This document shows positions 23,234-32,743 of a DNA stretch of 64,000 nucleotides, one piece after another. The stretch lies in contig CASFNG010000011.1 in NCBI GenBank assembly GCA_949296075.1, forward strand, positions 62,001 to 126,000, given 5' to 3'. Numbering within the stretch: the stretch's first letter is position 1; each line of letters begins with the position of its first letter. A program made the position numbers and the translations under genes. Source of the stretch: an uncultured Parabacteroides sp. (lineage in GTDB: Bacteria; Bacteroidota; Bacteroidia; Bacteroidales; Tannerellaceae). The notes below the pieces were generated by a model, which was not told where the DNA came from, did no database searches, and saw only the letters and a program-made list of their open reading frames with translations.

Positions 23234-26200
23234 TTAAAAGGTTGCGTTAATCGTAAACATATAGCTTGCCGTATATGGGCTCACCGAACGGATCATGAAC
23301 TGGCCCGACTGCGTACCGCGGAACGACTCCGGGTTGAAGTTGTTCGGCAGCGAATTCAGCAGATAGCCTAAGTTACGTCCGGTAAGAGTCAAGCTAAGCG
23401 CCTTGGCACCCACCTTGCTGGCGATCTGGTTCGGCATCCGGTAGCTCAAGGAAACCTCACGGAGCGCGATATAGTTCAACTCATGGAACCAATCGTTATT
23501 CTTCCATACAGCGGCGCGTCCCCAAGAGTTATTCCAATAGTTCCAGGAAGAGGCGTGCTGCGGATCCACGATCCCACGCTCCACCAAGTCCGCGTAAAGC
23601 TCACCACCCTCAGCGATCTTGTAGGTGCCTGTCGGGGTATTGATGGTAGCTCCGCCCGGCATGATGGCGTTCGGGATGATACCGTCGTCGTAGGTCTTCC
23701 CGTCCCAAATAGAAGTATAGGTGATACCTCCGTGTTCAGCGTCCGTGCCATTCAGCGACGATTCCATATAGCCGTAAGCGGTTCCGTAGTGAGATCCATA
23801 GATCGCCACCATACCGCCGAAGCGCATATCCAAGGAGGCGCGCAAGCTCAGGTTCTTCCAGCGCAAGGTCGTATTGATCGAACCTAAGAAATCCGGCTGG
23901 AGCGATCCCACCGTCTCCACCTTGCCCGAGCGGGTGTAATAGACCGTATGACGGCCATTATACGAGGCAAGCTCCAAGACAGGCAGACCCGTCTTCTCAT
24001 CATAAATGGGTGCAGCGTCTGATTTCAAGAGACCGTACTCACCGCCCACTTCAGCCACGGAACCGATCCGGTAATTTCCATAGTCGGGAGCACCTTCCAA
24101 CGTGATATAATCCGCCACGTTCTCATGCAGTTCCACGATCTTGGAGCGGTTTCTCGTATAAGTGAAGTTCAAGTCCCAGGTCCAGTCCTTCGTAGAGATC
24201 GGGGTCGTGTTGAGCGCCAGCTCGATACCCTTATTCTGGATGTTTCCGGCGTTGATCAGCTGCTTGGAGATTCCAGACTCCGAAGGAACCTTGATCTCCA
24301 TGATCTGATCCCGGGTGTTCTCCTTATAATAGGTGAAGTCCACGCCAATCCGGTTATTGATAAAGCGCCAGTCGAGACCAATCTCCCAAGAGTTCTTGCG
24401 CTCCGGCTTGAGATTGATGTCGTTAGAGGTCGTGGGGACTTGCAGGCCGTAGGTCTGGTCGATACCATACAGCGTATAGGCCGTATTGATCTTGTAGGCC
24501 TCCGTATCGTTACCTACCTGCGCCCACGACGCACGTACCTTAGCGAAGGAGATCCACTCGGGAAGATTGTCGCGGAACGTCTCGTGGATCAACCAAGAGG
24601 CCGACACCGAGGGATAGAAGAACGAGTAGTTACCGTGCTTATCGGCATAGACAAGCGACGACGACCAGTCGTTACGCCCCGTCACGTCCAAGAATACTTG
24701 ATCCTTCCAGCTCACGGCAACCTGCCCCGCCAACGAGAGGATCGTCTTCTCTCCCTTGAGCAGTCCGCTGGAAGTCACCGCATTCTTGGAGTTTCCGATA
24801 AAGAACTGTCCGGGGATCACCAATCCACCTTCGGTGGAAAGCGACATATCCTGCACGAAATTGTGGTAATACTCACCCCGGATAAATCCGCTGACATTGA
24901 AATCGCCCAGCTCCTTGTTCCAGGAGAAGTTGGCGTTCAGGTTCGTCTGCTCCTTCGTGTATTGCCCCAAGGTATAGTCGCCACCCTCGTTCGCGTAGCC
25001 ACTACCTAACTCTTTCGCCTCGTTACGCTTGTAATAATAGTTGTAATTTCCTTCCACGGAGAACTTCAGGAAGCTATTCAAATCCGCGGTCAGTTTCAGG
25101 CTCGGGCGCACGGAAGTCTCCTTCTGCGTGTACTTGTTCTCGTAAACAGCCCACCAGACACCTTTGCCGGGCGCGTTGCCATACTCATCATTATAGTCGG
25201 TACTTGCCAGACCACCGTGAGCTCCTTTATAGCGGGTACGCCAATAACGGGTATCGTACATACGGCTGAACGTACCGTCGATGAAATACTCCCCGAAGTT
25301 GGTCGCGCCACCTTGACGCGGCGTGGAGTTGGCGAACGCGATACCCGTCTCCACCTCTACCGCCTTGCTGATCTTGTAGCTCGCCTTTCCCAAGAAGGAG
25401 ATACGCTGGAACGAGTTGTTCGGGGTATTTCCGTTGGCGTGCTTGTACGAGAGGGAGGTATAGAAAGACGACTTATCCGTAGCTCCCTGCACGGAAACGT
25501 TCGTATTGGTATTGAACCCATTGTCGTAAGCGTCGGTGAAGTTGTTCTTATACGGCGAGTAAGGCACCGTCGTGTAGTCGTAGAACTCGATCGGCTGGCC
25601 GTCGAACTTCGGTCCCCAGGAAACTCCGCCACCCCAAGCCACAGAGCGATCGCCTTTCGCGTTGAGATAGAACGAGTCGGTATCCTGCATATTACCGGAC
25701 GACTTATAATTGTTATAACCCGACATATAGCCATCGCCTCGCACGTTCTGGAAACTCGGCCCGCCATAGACGTGGTCGATACCGAAAGTCTGCGAGAAGC
25801 TGATGCCCAATCCGTTATTCCCCTTTCCGCTCTTCGTGGTGATGACCACGGCACCGTTCAATCCGCGCGATCCGTAAAGCGCGGTAGCGGCGGCACCCTT
25901 CAAGACGGAAACCGACTCGAAATCATCGGGGTTCAGGTTCTTCAGCTCATTACCCCAGTCGGTATCGCTGGTGCTCCAGTCGGCATCGCCCACCTTGACG
26001 TCATTATCAAGGATCACGCCGTCCACCACATAGATCGGCTGGTTGTTCTTTCCCAAGGTGGAAGCGCCGCGGATCAAGACCTTCGACGATCCGAACAGCC
26101 CACCGTCACCCTGCGTGATCTCCATACCCGCCACCTTACCTTGCAAGGCGGCCACGGGGTTAATCAGGTTCGTGTTGAGATCATCGCTCTTAAGCTCCGT

Positions 26201-26683
26201 CATGGCGTAACCGAGCGCCTTCGTGGCGCGCTTCATGCCCAAGGCGGTGACCACCACCTCGTCGAGCGCCTGCGTATCCTCCTTCAGGGTCACGTGGAGC
26301 GGCTGGCCGTTCCAGACGATCTCCTGCGAGATATAGCCGACGAACGACACCAAGATCACGTCGCCCTTCTTCACGTTAGCGAGGGAGAAATCGCCGTCCA
26401 ATCCGGTGATCACGCCATTGGTGGTACCCTTCACCACCACGTTGGCGCCGATAACCGGCTCACCGCTCGCGTCGATCACGACACCGGTCAGCCTATCTGA
26501 CTGCGCGATTTCCATAGAACCAGCCACGGGTAGTGGATTAAGATCCGGACGAACGCCGGGATGAGCCGCATACGCCTGCGCGAGAGCGGCAAACGATAAC
26601 AAAAAGCCTACCCGCACGACGCGCGCCGACTTCACAGACGAATAAGGAGATCCCTTATCCGAGAAAGAATTCATTCTTCTCAT
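23234..26683 (-). CDS. SusC/RagA-family TonB-dependent transporter (SusC1)
   Basis: This 1149-residue outer membrane channel has a signal peptide, a carboxypeptidase-regulatory-like domain (LTGVVIDASGEPVIGANVVV, about residues 60-135), the Ton box region ALDEVVVTALGMKRATKA, a plug with VLIRGASTLGKNNQPIYVVD, and a C-terminal barrel ending in an aromatic strand TASYMFTINATF. There is no N-terminal STN domain, so it should not signal to FecR, unlike SusC2. ATG 26683 (MRRMNSFS) was preferred to an ATG at 26749 because the signal peptide then has normal spacing. Energy comes from TonB-ExbBD encoded elsewhere. Confidence 0.92.
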   Translation of the reverse strand: MRRMNSFSDKGSPYSSVKSARVVRVGFLLSFAALAQAYAAHPGVRPDLNPLPVAGSMEIAQSDRLTGVVIDASGEPVIGANVVVKGTTNGVITGLDGDFSLANVKKGDVILVSFVGYISQEIVWNGQPLHVTLKEDTQALDEVVVTALGMKRATKALGYAMTELKSDDLNTNLINPVAALQGKVAGMEITQGDGGLFGSSKVLIRGASTLGKNNQPIYVVDGVILDNDVKVGDADWSTSDTDWGNELKNLNPDDFESVSVLKGAAATALYGSRGLNGAVVITTKSGKGNNGLGISFSQTFGIDHVYGGPSFQNVRGDGYMSGYNNYKSSGNMQDTDSFYLNAKGDRSVAWGGGVSWGPKFDGQPIEFYDYTTVPYSPYKNNFTDAYDNGFNTNTNVSVQGATDKSSFYTSLSYKHANGNTPNNSFQRISFLGKASYKISKAVEVETGIAFANSTPRQGGATNFGEYFIDGTFSRMYDTRYWRTRYKGAHGGLASTDYNDEYGNAPGKGVWWAVYENKYTQKETSVRPSLKLTADLNSFLKFSVEGNYNYYYKRNEAKELGSGYANEGGDYTLGQYTKEQTNLNANFSWNKELGDFNVSGFIRGEYYHNFVQDMSLSTEGGLVIPGQFFIGNSKNAVTSSGLLKGEKTILSLAGQVAVSWKDQVFLDVTGRNDWSSSLVYADKHGNYSFFYPSVSASWLIHETFRDNLPEWISFAKVRASWAQVGNDTEAYKINTAYTLYGIDQTYGLQVPTTSNDINLKPERKNSWEIGLDWRFINNRIGVDFTYYKENTRDQIMEIKVPSESGISKQLINAGNIQNKGIELALNTTPISTKDWTWDLNFTYTRNRSKIVELHENVADYITLEGAPDYGNYRIGSVAEVGGEYGLLKSDAAPIYDEKTGLPVLELASYNGRHTVYYTRSGKVETVGSLQPDFLGSINTTLRWKNLSLRASLDMRFGGMVAIYGSHYGTAYGYMESSLNGTDAEHGGITYTSIWDGKTYDDGIIPNAIMPGGATINTPTGTYKIAEGGELYADLVERGIVDPQHASSWNYWNNSWGRAAVWKNNDWFHELNYIALREVSLSYRMPNQIASKVGAKALSLTLTGRNLGYLLNSLPNNFNPESFRGTQSGQFMIRSVSPYTASYMFTINATF

Positions 26684-26983
26684 CTGCTTAGATTTAGTTT
26701 TTATTATTTTGATTTTATGTAAATATCTCTTGTCGATCTCCTGTCCCATAGGAGTTCATATAGAGTGCCTTAAAAGTGTCTCAGCGCCTTAAGCTACACA
26801 TTAGTCCGTTTCTTTCATACACATATCCAATCATTAAAAAGTTTTTCCCTGTTTAGATCCGAAAAACATCCTCACTTCTCACCAAAAACACCGCAAAGGA
26901 AATCATTTTTTCTTTAAAAAGCTAAACAAAAGACAAAGAAATTATACAGGGTGGAGGGGAAGGCAAAAAAATGTCAGCCCAAC
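26684..26983. other. Upstream region of SusC1
   Basis: This AT-rich stretch holds no gene. No full TAnnTTTG box faces SusC1. The closest is TTCCTTTG at 26901-26894 on the minus strand (7 of 8), without a correctly spaced -33 box. SusC1 therefore either uses a weak or activated promoter with a leader of about 200 bases or one that does not fit the housekeeping consensus. Confidence 0.45.
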
Positions 26984-27026
26984 AAAGAAAAAAATCAGGG
27001 GATGAAACCGGAATTTCATCCCCTGA
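26984..27026 (-). terminator. Intrinsic terminator after the FAD oxidoreductase gene
   Basis: A perfect 13-bp stem (TCAGGGGATGAAA 26995-27007 with its complement 27014-27026), 6-base loop and a T-run on the minus strand. It ends the GH20-oxidoreductase transcript before the SusC1 control region. Confidence 0.92.
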
Positions 27027-27058
27027 TTTTCTTGAGAACTTGAGGGAGAGGCGTAGAA

Positions 27059-28930
27059 TCAATCCGGATCTATATGCTTCAACGTCCCGCCCTCATTATA
27101 ATGCTGGTTGTTCGGGAGTCCCTTTTTGTTGACACCCTCCTTCATCAAGGCTTTCAGCTCCTCTAAATGAGATTGGTATACACCCCGGGGAGAGGTGGCG
27201 TACCTCGTGCAAAGCGAGGCTGCCATTCCGACTACCTCACCCATCATGCCAGTGGTACGCATCACCCGAACCGTGCCCAAGGCCACGTGCGTCACGCTGA
27301 TGTCGCGCCCGGCCATGAATAGATTGCCGATATTCCGGGAATAGAGGCAACGGTAAGGTACCGCATAGGGATAGATCAGCACATGCTCCGTGACCGCCTT
27401 GAACTCATTGTCCGGGAAATGCGCGCTATTGGCGGGGTCCGGCTGATGCAGGTCGATGCTCCAGGTCGCGGCGAAAGAGGCATCCTCATAAATGACATTG
27501 TTCGTCAGGTCGCTTTCCCGCAAGATGTAATCGCCCATCAACCGGCGCGACTCGCGCTTACCTGCCACATAAGCTACCCAACCTAACTTCCGGTTCGTGT
27601 AAGCCTCGTTCCCTCTCAGATGATTCTTCAGGAAGCTCCAATTGGAATAAACGACCAATACGCCATAATCCCGGATACGCTCGGCATCCCGTATCTGATC
27701 GTAATTCATGCCGGTCTCCCAAGTCCATTCGCCCATCTCCACCTTCTCGCAATTCGTCTCATTAAACTCCACGCCATACGAGAACTCAGGGAAAGAGGCC
27801 GGCTGGCCGACATCCACGGAATACCATTGCACAGAGGCACCCATCGTCATCTTATCCGGCTTCTCGGGGGCGATGCTCTCGCCAAACTCATCGCGTCCCT
27901 CGCGCCCCATCCGATAATCGGCACCGGCCAAGTAACCGATATTTCCATCGCCGGTACAATCCGCGAAAACGGGAGCCTCAAACCGCAATTCCTTTCCGCT
28001 CTCGGTATGCTTGGCGGTGACAGACTGGATCTTGCCCCCTAACGTATCCACCCGAAACGCCCGGTAATTCAAGAAGAGAGTTACATTCTTCTCCTTGGAG
28101 ATCCAGTCCAATTTCTTCTGGTCCTCGTAGTTCTCGGCAGGTTGCGCGTTACCTACTTTCGTGGGGCCAAACTCCTTTTGCAATCCTCCTAATTCCTTAT
28201 AGATCCCCTCCTCGATGCGTCCGCCCAAATGGACCCGCACCTCGGAGCTGTTATTACCGCCAATCACCGGACGATCCTGGATCAAGGCGACCTTGCATCC
28301 CAAGCGAGCAGCCGAGACCGCGGCGCTCATGCCCGCGATACCGCCACCGACCACCACGAAATCATACCGTCCGGCGGAGGGAGCCACGTCAGGAAGCCTC
28401 AGCGCCTTCCGGCGCAAAGCCGTCAGCTCCGCCTTACCCGATGGAGGGACATCCCCCTTCTCCGTCGTGAAATAGATCGCATCGCAACGACCGTCGAAGC
28501 CGGTCAGGTCGTGCAAGCGCAATACCGCCTTCCGATCACTTACCTGTACCTTTCCCGCGGCCTGCCACATCCAAGAGGAGCCTTCCGAGCCTAACACGAC
28601 CGGCAGGTCGTGCCCACCAACAGACAGGCGGAACTTCCCGGGACCTTCCCCATCCTTCCACGGAGATGTCCAGTTATAGGTACGCACATACACGTAATAA
28701 GTGCCCTTCTTCGGGAACTCCACCTCGGTGCGGGCATCAGCGACCGGCTCTCCCATCCCGTGCGCCAGCAAATAGGGTGAGCCCATCAAATCCATGAACT
28801 GCTGATCCAACACCCAACCTCCCTTAACATGGAAACTCTCCGCCTCCACGAACAGGGAAGCTCCCCGCGAAGAGACAGGGAAAAGCAGGGATATGAACAA
28901 CAAAGCGATTAAAGACTTATACACATTCAT
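27059..28930 (-). CDS. Exported FAD-dependent oxidoreductase with N-terminal beta-sandwich domain
   Basis: This 623-residue protein has a signal peptide (LLFISLLFPVSSRGA). Residues about 25-165 form a beta-sandwich like carbohydrate-binding or golvesin-type modules (LFVEAESFHVKGGWVLD, GTYYVYVRTYNWTSP). The FAD-binding loop follows as FVVVGGGIAGMSAAVSAARLG, then RPVIGGNNSSEVRVHLGGR and PVFADCTGDGNIGYLAGADY, which match the FAD_oxidored (PF12831) family. A late GRDISVTHVALGTVRVMRT segment closes the fold. Its substrate is unknown; the placement 24 bases after a GH20 hexosaminidase suggests a sugar or sugar-derived compound in the periplasm. The electron acceptor is not evident. Confidence 0.82.
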   Translation of the reverse strand: MNVYKSLIALLFISLLFPVSSRGASLFVEAESFHVKGGWVLDQQFMDLMGSPYLLAHGMGEPVADARTEVEFPKKGTYYVYVRTYNWTSPWKDGEGPGKFRLSVGGHDLPVVLGSEGSSWMWQAAGKVQVSDRKAVLRLHDLTGFDGRCDAIYFTTEKGDVPPSGKAELTALRRKALRLPDVAPSAGRYDFVVVGGGIAGMSAAVSAARLGCKVALIQDRPVIGGNNSSEVRVHLGGRIEEGIYKELGGLQKEFGPTKVGNAQPAENYEDQKKLDWISKEKNVTLFLNYRAFRVDTLGGKIQSVTAKHTESGKELRFEAPVFADCTGDGNIGYLAGADYRMGREGRDEFGESIAPEKPDKMTMGASVQWYSVDVGQPASFPEFSYGVEFNETNCEKVEMGEWTWETGMNYDQIRDAERIRDYGVLVVYSNWSFLKNHLRGNEAYTNRKLGWVAYVAGKRESRRLMGDYILRESDLTNNVIYEDASFAATWSIDLHQPDPANSAHFPDNEFKAVTEHVLIYPYAVPYRCLYSRNIGNLFMAGRDISVTHVALGTVRVMRTTGMMGEVVGMAASLCTRYATSPRGVYQSHLEELKALMKEGVNKKGLPNNQHYNEGGTLKHIDPD

Positions 28931-28954
28931 ACACTGTTTGATTTATAATTTAAC

Positions 28955-30940
28955 CTAATTTCCATTTAATCGTATCTCCCGGATCACCAAACGGCGGAAA
29001 TTCTTTCCCGTGATTACGATCCGGATCGCTTTCAACTCGACCGCTTCGAAAGAGGCGGACGCGCCCGTTTGATCAAAGTCCGCTATTTTCTTGAACGAAT
29101 GCCCATCCTCGCTGACCTGCAACTCGGCCGCGTCAAGGAATTCTTTCGAATCATCGCAAACGACCCGTACGCTATCCGTCCGTAAAGGCCGCTCTAACTC
29201 GACCTCGAAATAATCGCCGCTCCCGGTAGCGAACGAGCTCGCGAAAAAGGTATCCTCACGCCCATCAAAGGCATACTCCGGATCGTAATTCCGGATCGCC
29301 CGGATATTCGTGCGCACTTGGGCGGGACACTTGAGCGCGGGATGTTCCCTCTCTGCCTCAAACCATCCATCGGAAAGCGTGTCTCCCTCATAATAATGGA
29401 TGCCCAACCGCCTCATGACGGGATAAAAGGCACGAAGCCGCTCCTTGAAATCATTCCAATCCCTTTTATCCGGCTCGCTCCACAGCACCTCTGCCAACGC
29501 GCACAGACGAGGATAAAACATACGCTCCACATCCGCTTGCGTGGTGACAAATTCCGTCCACAGGCAGGCCTGTCCGCCCAACACCAAGGAGCGTTTGCCG
29601 ACGGGTACCTGATCGTCGATCGGATCCCAGGCATAGAGCTTGCGGGTTGGATTGCGGGCATACCCAAAATCGAAATAACAAGGATCCTTCGGGCACATGA
29701 CGACCGGGATATTCCGTTCCAAGGCTTTCTGCCGCTGCCCGGCACCGTCGTTCCGCCAAATGGTCAACACATCCCGCGGGGAGGCGGCACCTCGCTCATT
29801 GATCTCATCCCATCCCATCATCGTCTTCCCCTTCGATCGCACGACGCGGCTTACCGCTCTCGTGAAATAATCCTGTATCTCATGCAAATCGTTCCAGTGA
29901 TTCGCCCGATACAAGGCCATACATTTAGGGCAGGTCTCCCAAATGGAGGTGCTCACCTCGTCCCCTCCCAAATGGATATACGGAGAGGGGAATATGTCGC
30001 ACAAGGCATCGACCAGCTCCTCCACGAAAGAGAGGAGAGCCGGATTACCGATACAAAGCATATTCTCGCCGACGCGTTTACGCTTGCCGTACTCCTCTTC
30101 CTCCGGATAAGCCTCAAACTCACCTCCTCGGCACGACAAGGAGGGCATCCCCGCCAACAGAGCCAGGCTATGCCCCGGCAGGTCCACCTCCGGGATGATC
30201 TCCACCCCTCTTTCCGCCGCGTAAGCCACCAAGTCTTTCAGCTCTTGTGGCGTGTAATAGTTGCCCGACAGCTCCGGGAAATCCGCGTAGAAAGTCCCTT
30301 TCCGGGCCAATTGAGGATACCGCTCCATCCCCAAGCGCCACGCTTGGTTGTCGGTCAGATGCAAATGTATGGCATTCAGCTTGAAAAAGGCCATTTGATC
30401 GATCGTGGATTTCAACTCGGAGATTTTCCAGAAATGTCGGCTACAATCCAACATAAGTCCCCGATGTTTATAACGGGGATGATCCTCGATCCTCAATAAG
30501 GGCAGATTTCCCCCCTCAGCGCCCAAGATCAATTGCTGAAGCGTGGCCAAGGCATGATGGAGCCCCCGGTCGTCAGCCGTCTCCACCACGATACGATCCG
30601 GGAAGATCTCCAACCGATAAGCCTCCGGCCGCGACAGGCGTTTCTCACGGACGGTCAGCGCGGTGTGTTTACGCGCCGGAACGACTTTCAACGCCTCCCG
30701 ATCGCTTAAGTCCTTCATGAACACACGCCCCGCGACCTCCCAGCGCTTAGGGAAACTAACCGTTGTCAAACGCGCCAAAGGGAATACCCCCTCTTTCATC
30801 TGGAGCGATGAGGGATAAGGAATCAACGAGACGGCTTGCCCGTCCAACGCCGCGCCCCAGGCAGGCAAACCTCCCGCGAGCGCGATCCCCCACACGATCC
30901 AAAAACAATACCAACGTTTCGTGAAGCCGCTAAATTCCAT
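28955..30940 (-). CDS. GH20 beta-N-acetylhexosaminidase
   Basis: This 661-residue exported enzyme releases terminal N-acetylglucosamine or N-acetylgalactosamine. It shows the GH20 N-terminal domain, then RGLMLDCSRHFW, HLHLTDNQAWR, EIIPEVDLPGHS, and the catalytic HLGGDEVSTS with Asp327 and Glu328; the N-acetyl group of the substrate acts as nucleophile. The last 130 residues are a discoidin (F5/8 type C)-like binding domain ending FRRLVIREIRLNG. ATG 30940 was chosen because an in-frame ATG at 30991 falls inside the upstream terminator. It is co-transcribed with the FAD oxidoreductase. Confidence 0.93.
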   Translation of the reverse strand: MEFSGFTKRWYCFWIVWGIALAGGLPAWGAALDGQAVSLIPYPSSLQMKEGVFPLARLTTVSFPKRWEVAGRVFMKDLSDREALKVVPARKHTALTVREKRLSRPEAYRLEIFPDRIVVETADDRGLHHALATLQQLILGAEGGNLPLLRIEDHPRYKHRGLMLDCSRHFWKISELKSTIDQMAFFKLNAIHLHLTDNQAWRLGMERYPQLARKGTFYADFPELSGNYYTPQELKDLVAYAAERGVEIIPEVDLPGHSLALLAGMPSLSCRGGEFEAYPEEEEYGKRKRVGENMLCIGNPALLSFVEELVDALCDIFPSPYIHLGGDEVSTSIWETCPKCMALYRANHWNDLHEIQDYFTRAVSRVVRSKGKTMMGWDEINERGAASPRDVLTIWRNDGAGQRQKALERNIPVVMCPKDPCYFDFGYARNPTRKLYAWDPIDDQVPVGKRSLVLGGQACLWTEFVTTQADVERMFYPRLCALAEVLWSEPDKRDWNDFKERLRAFYPVMRRLGIHYYEGDTLSDGWFEAEREHPALKCPAQVRTNIRAIRNYDPEYAFDGREDTFFASSFATGSGDYFEVELERPLRTDSVRVVCDDSKEFLDAAELQVSEDGHSFKKIADFDQTGASASFEAVELKAIRIVITGKNFRRLVIREIRLNGN

Positions 30941-30960
30941 ATCACATAGCCATAGACAGA

Positions 30961-31019
30961 AAAAGAGAGGCTCCCTGACATCATGCGGCATCTCTGGCAG
31001 CCACAGGCAGAGGAGCCTC
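30961..31019 (-). terminator. Terminator or attenuator between SusD2 and the GH20 gene
   Basis: GAGGCTCC (30967-30974) pairs with GGAGCCTC (31012-31019) around a 37-base structured loop; on the minus strand the stem is followed by TCTTTTTC. It lies between SusD2 and the GH20 start, so only part of the SusC2/D2 transcript may read into the enzyme genes. Confidence 0.7.
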
Positions 31020-31030
31020 CCTCAATCAGA

Positions 31031-32725
31031 TTAATATCCCGGATTTTGTTTCATGTTCGCGTTGATCTGAATCTCCGTGGTCGGTATCGGCCACAGGTAT
31101 TGCCTGTCGTTCCAGGCCTTCTCGCCCGCTACGGCGATCTTGCCTGTCGCCTCCATCTTGGAGAAATCAGCCAAACCGTCCTCGTCAATATCCGGGACGA
31201 ACGGCCAGAACCAGTCACCCTCACGCACCACCTTCTCTATCAAGAGAGAAGAGGGATAAAGCATCATATAGACCTTTTTCGTCATTACCTTATCCATCAA
31301 TTTCCAACGCATCAGGTCCATATACCTCAATCCCTCTCTCGGGAATTCCATCCGCCGCTCCATCCGCAACTGTTTCCGCAGGGCTTTCTGGCCGACATTC
31401 GTGAAAGCCGGATATTCGCCGGTCTCGGATTTATCCACTCCGTAGGCTCTCGCACGTACCTCATTCATGGCATCCAATACGGATTGGTCGATCTGGTCCA
31501 ATTCGATCTTCGCCTCGGCGTACATCAGCAACACATCCGCGTAACGGATGATGATACGATCCGCCTCACTCCGCTTAGCGTTTCCCAAACTGCTCTCGTC
31601 CAGCCCCTTCTTCCATACCAAACCATTGTACGAGGCATACTGGGCATTCGCACGAGTATCGTTATTCTTAATCATTTGCCCTGTCTTGTAATTCATTACC
31701 TCTAAGGCTTCCGGATGCGGATTGTATTCCACGCCCAACCAATTCTCCCCGAAAGGTACGATCGAAGCGCTACAACGAGGATCCCTGTTCTTGAACGGAT
31801 CATGCGGATCAAATAACGGAGACTCATCGATCGGCAGGCCATCTACGCAGAGATAAGCCGCGAACAAATCCCATGTCGGGTTCGGGGCTCCATAGCCTCC
31901 CAGGTTACGTGGCAGGGGATACTGCGCATTGGTATAGACACCGTACTCAATGGAACGCGGAATACAGAAAATAGTCTCTTTCGAATTCTTGGTCCCTTGT
32001 AAAAACAACTCCCGATAACTTGGATGCAAGGTGTAAACACCCAGATCCATCACAGCCTTGGTCGCCTTCACGACCGTCTCATAGTCGCCCATATACAAGG
32101 CGTAACGAGCCTTTAACGCCAGCGCCGCACCCTTCGTTGCCCGAAGTTCTTTTGAATAGGATACCGGCAAAGCCTCGATAGCCTTATCATATTCATCATA
32201 TACGAATCGCTGGATCGTCTCCAGATCCGTGCGTCCCATCGTCATGCCCTGCTCAATGTCGATCGAGTTCTCCACCAACGGTACCGCCCCGAACTTAGCG
32301 GATAACTTAGCGTAGGCGGAAGCCCTATGGAAATGCGCCTCCGCCACCAAAGCACGGATAGCCGACTCGGAACCTCCGTTATCGATAGCACGCTGCGCAT
32401 TCAAGATAACGTTGTTAGCGTAAGCGACCACCTTATATTGATTTGACCAAAGATCCGAGACGACCTGGCTCTGTCCCGTCAGCGTAGCATCCTGAAACTC
32501 TGTCAAAGTCTCACGATAACAAAAATCATCCGCCCAGTCCGTGGTCTCCCTCTCGTCCATCGGCCAAAAGACACTCTTATACAACTCATTGACGGCCATC
32601 CTAATCTCCGTCTCATTCGAATACCAATTCTCTGTGGAACCGTACGAAAGAGGGTTCAAATCCAAATCATGGCAGGCTGTCAGAGCGAACAAGCTTCCAA
32701 TGAACAACAGCCCATATTTTTTCAT
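31031..32725 (-). CDS. SusD/RagB-family outer membrane lipoprotein (SusD2)
   Basis: This 564-residue lipoprotein (LFALTAC, Cys18) starts MKKYGLLFIGS at 32725. It has the RagB/SusD pattern: CHDLDLNPLSYGSTENWYSN near the N-terminus, VAEAHFHRASAYAKLSAKFG in the helical core, YADVLLMYAEAKIELDQ and a C-terminal LWPIPTTEIQINANMKQNPGY, which is the typical SusD ending. It binds the ligand for SusC2. The gene lies 18 bases after SusC2 and is followed by the terminator at 30961-31019. Confidence 0.94.
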   Translation of the reverse strand: MKKYGLLFIGSLFALTACHDLDLNPLSYGSTENWYSNETEIRMAVNELYKSVFWPMDERETTDWADDFCYRETLTEFQDATLTGQSQVVSDLWSNQYKVVAYANNVILNAQRAIDNGGSESAIRALVAEAHFHRASAYAKLSAKFGAVPLVENSIDIEQGMTMGRTDLETIQRFVYDEYDKAIEALPVSYSKELRATKGAALALKARYALYMGDYETVVKATKAVMDLGVYTLHPSYRELFLQGTKNSKETIFCIPRSIEYGVYTNAQYPLPRNLGGYGAPNPTWDLFAAYLCVDGLPIDESPLFDPHDPFKNRDPRCSASIVPFGENWLGVEYNPHPEALEVMNYKTGQMIKNNDTRANAQYASYNGLVWKKGLDESSLGNAKRSEADRIIIRYADVLLMYAEAKIELDQIDQSVLDAMNEVRARAYGVDKSETGEYPAFTNVGQKALRKQLRMERRMEFPREGLRYMDLMRWKLMDKVMTKKVYMMLYPSSLLIEKVVREGDWFWPFVPDIDEDGLADFSKMEATGKIAVAGEKAWNDRQYLWPIPTTEIQINANMKQNPGY

Positions 32726-32743
32726 TATCATACTCTTTTTCTT

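Noticed and set aside
25217-26500. Long open frame (427 codons) antisense to SusC1
   Set aside because: Low-complexity Arg/Val/His-rich translation without motifs, opposite a convincing transporter.
29318-30499. Long open frame (393 codons) on the plus strand inside the GH20 gene
   Set aside because: It is antisense to a clear GH20 enzyme, has no family features and no promoter or ribosome site; a by-product of GC-rich codon use.
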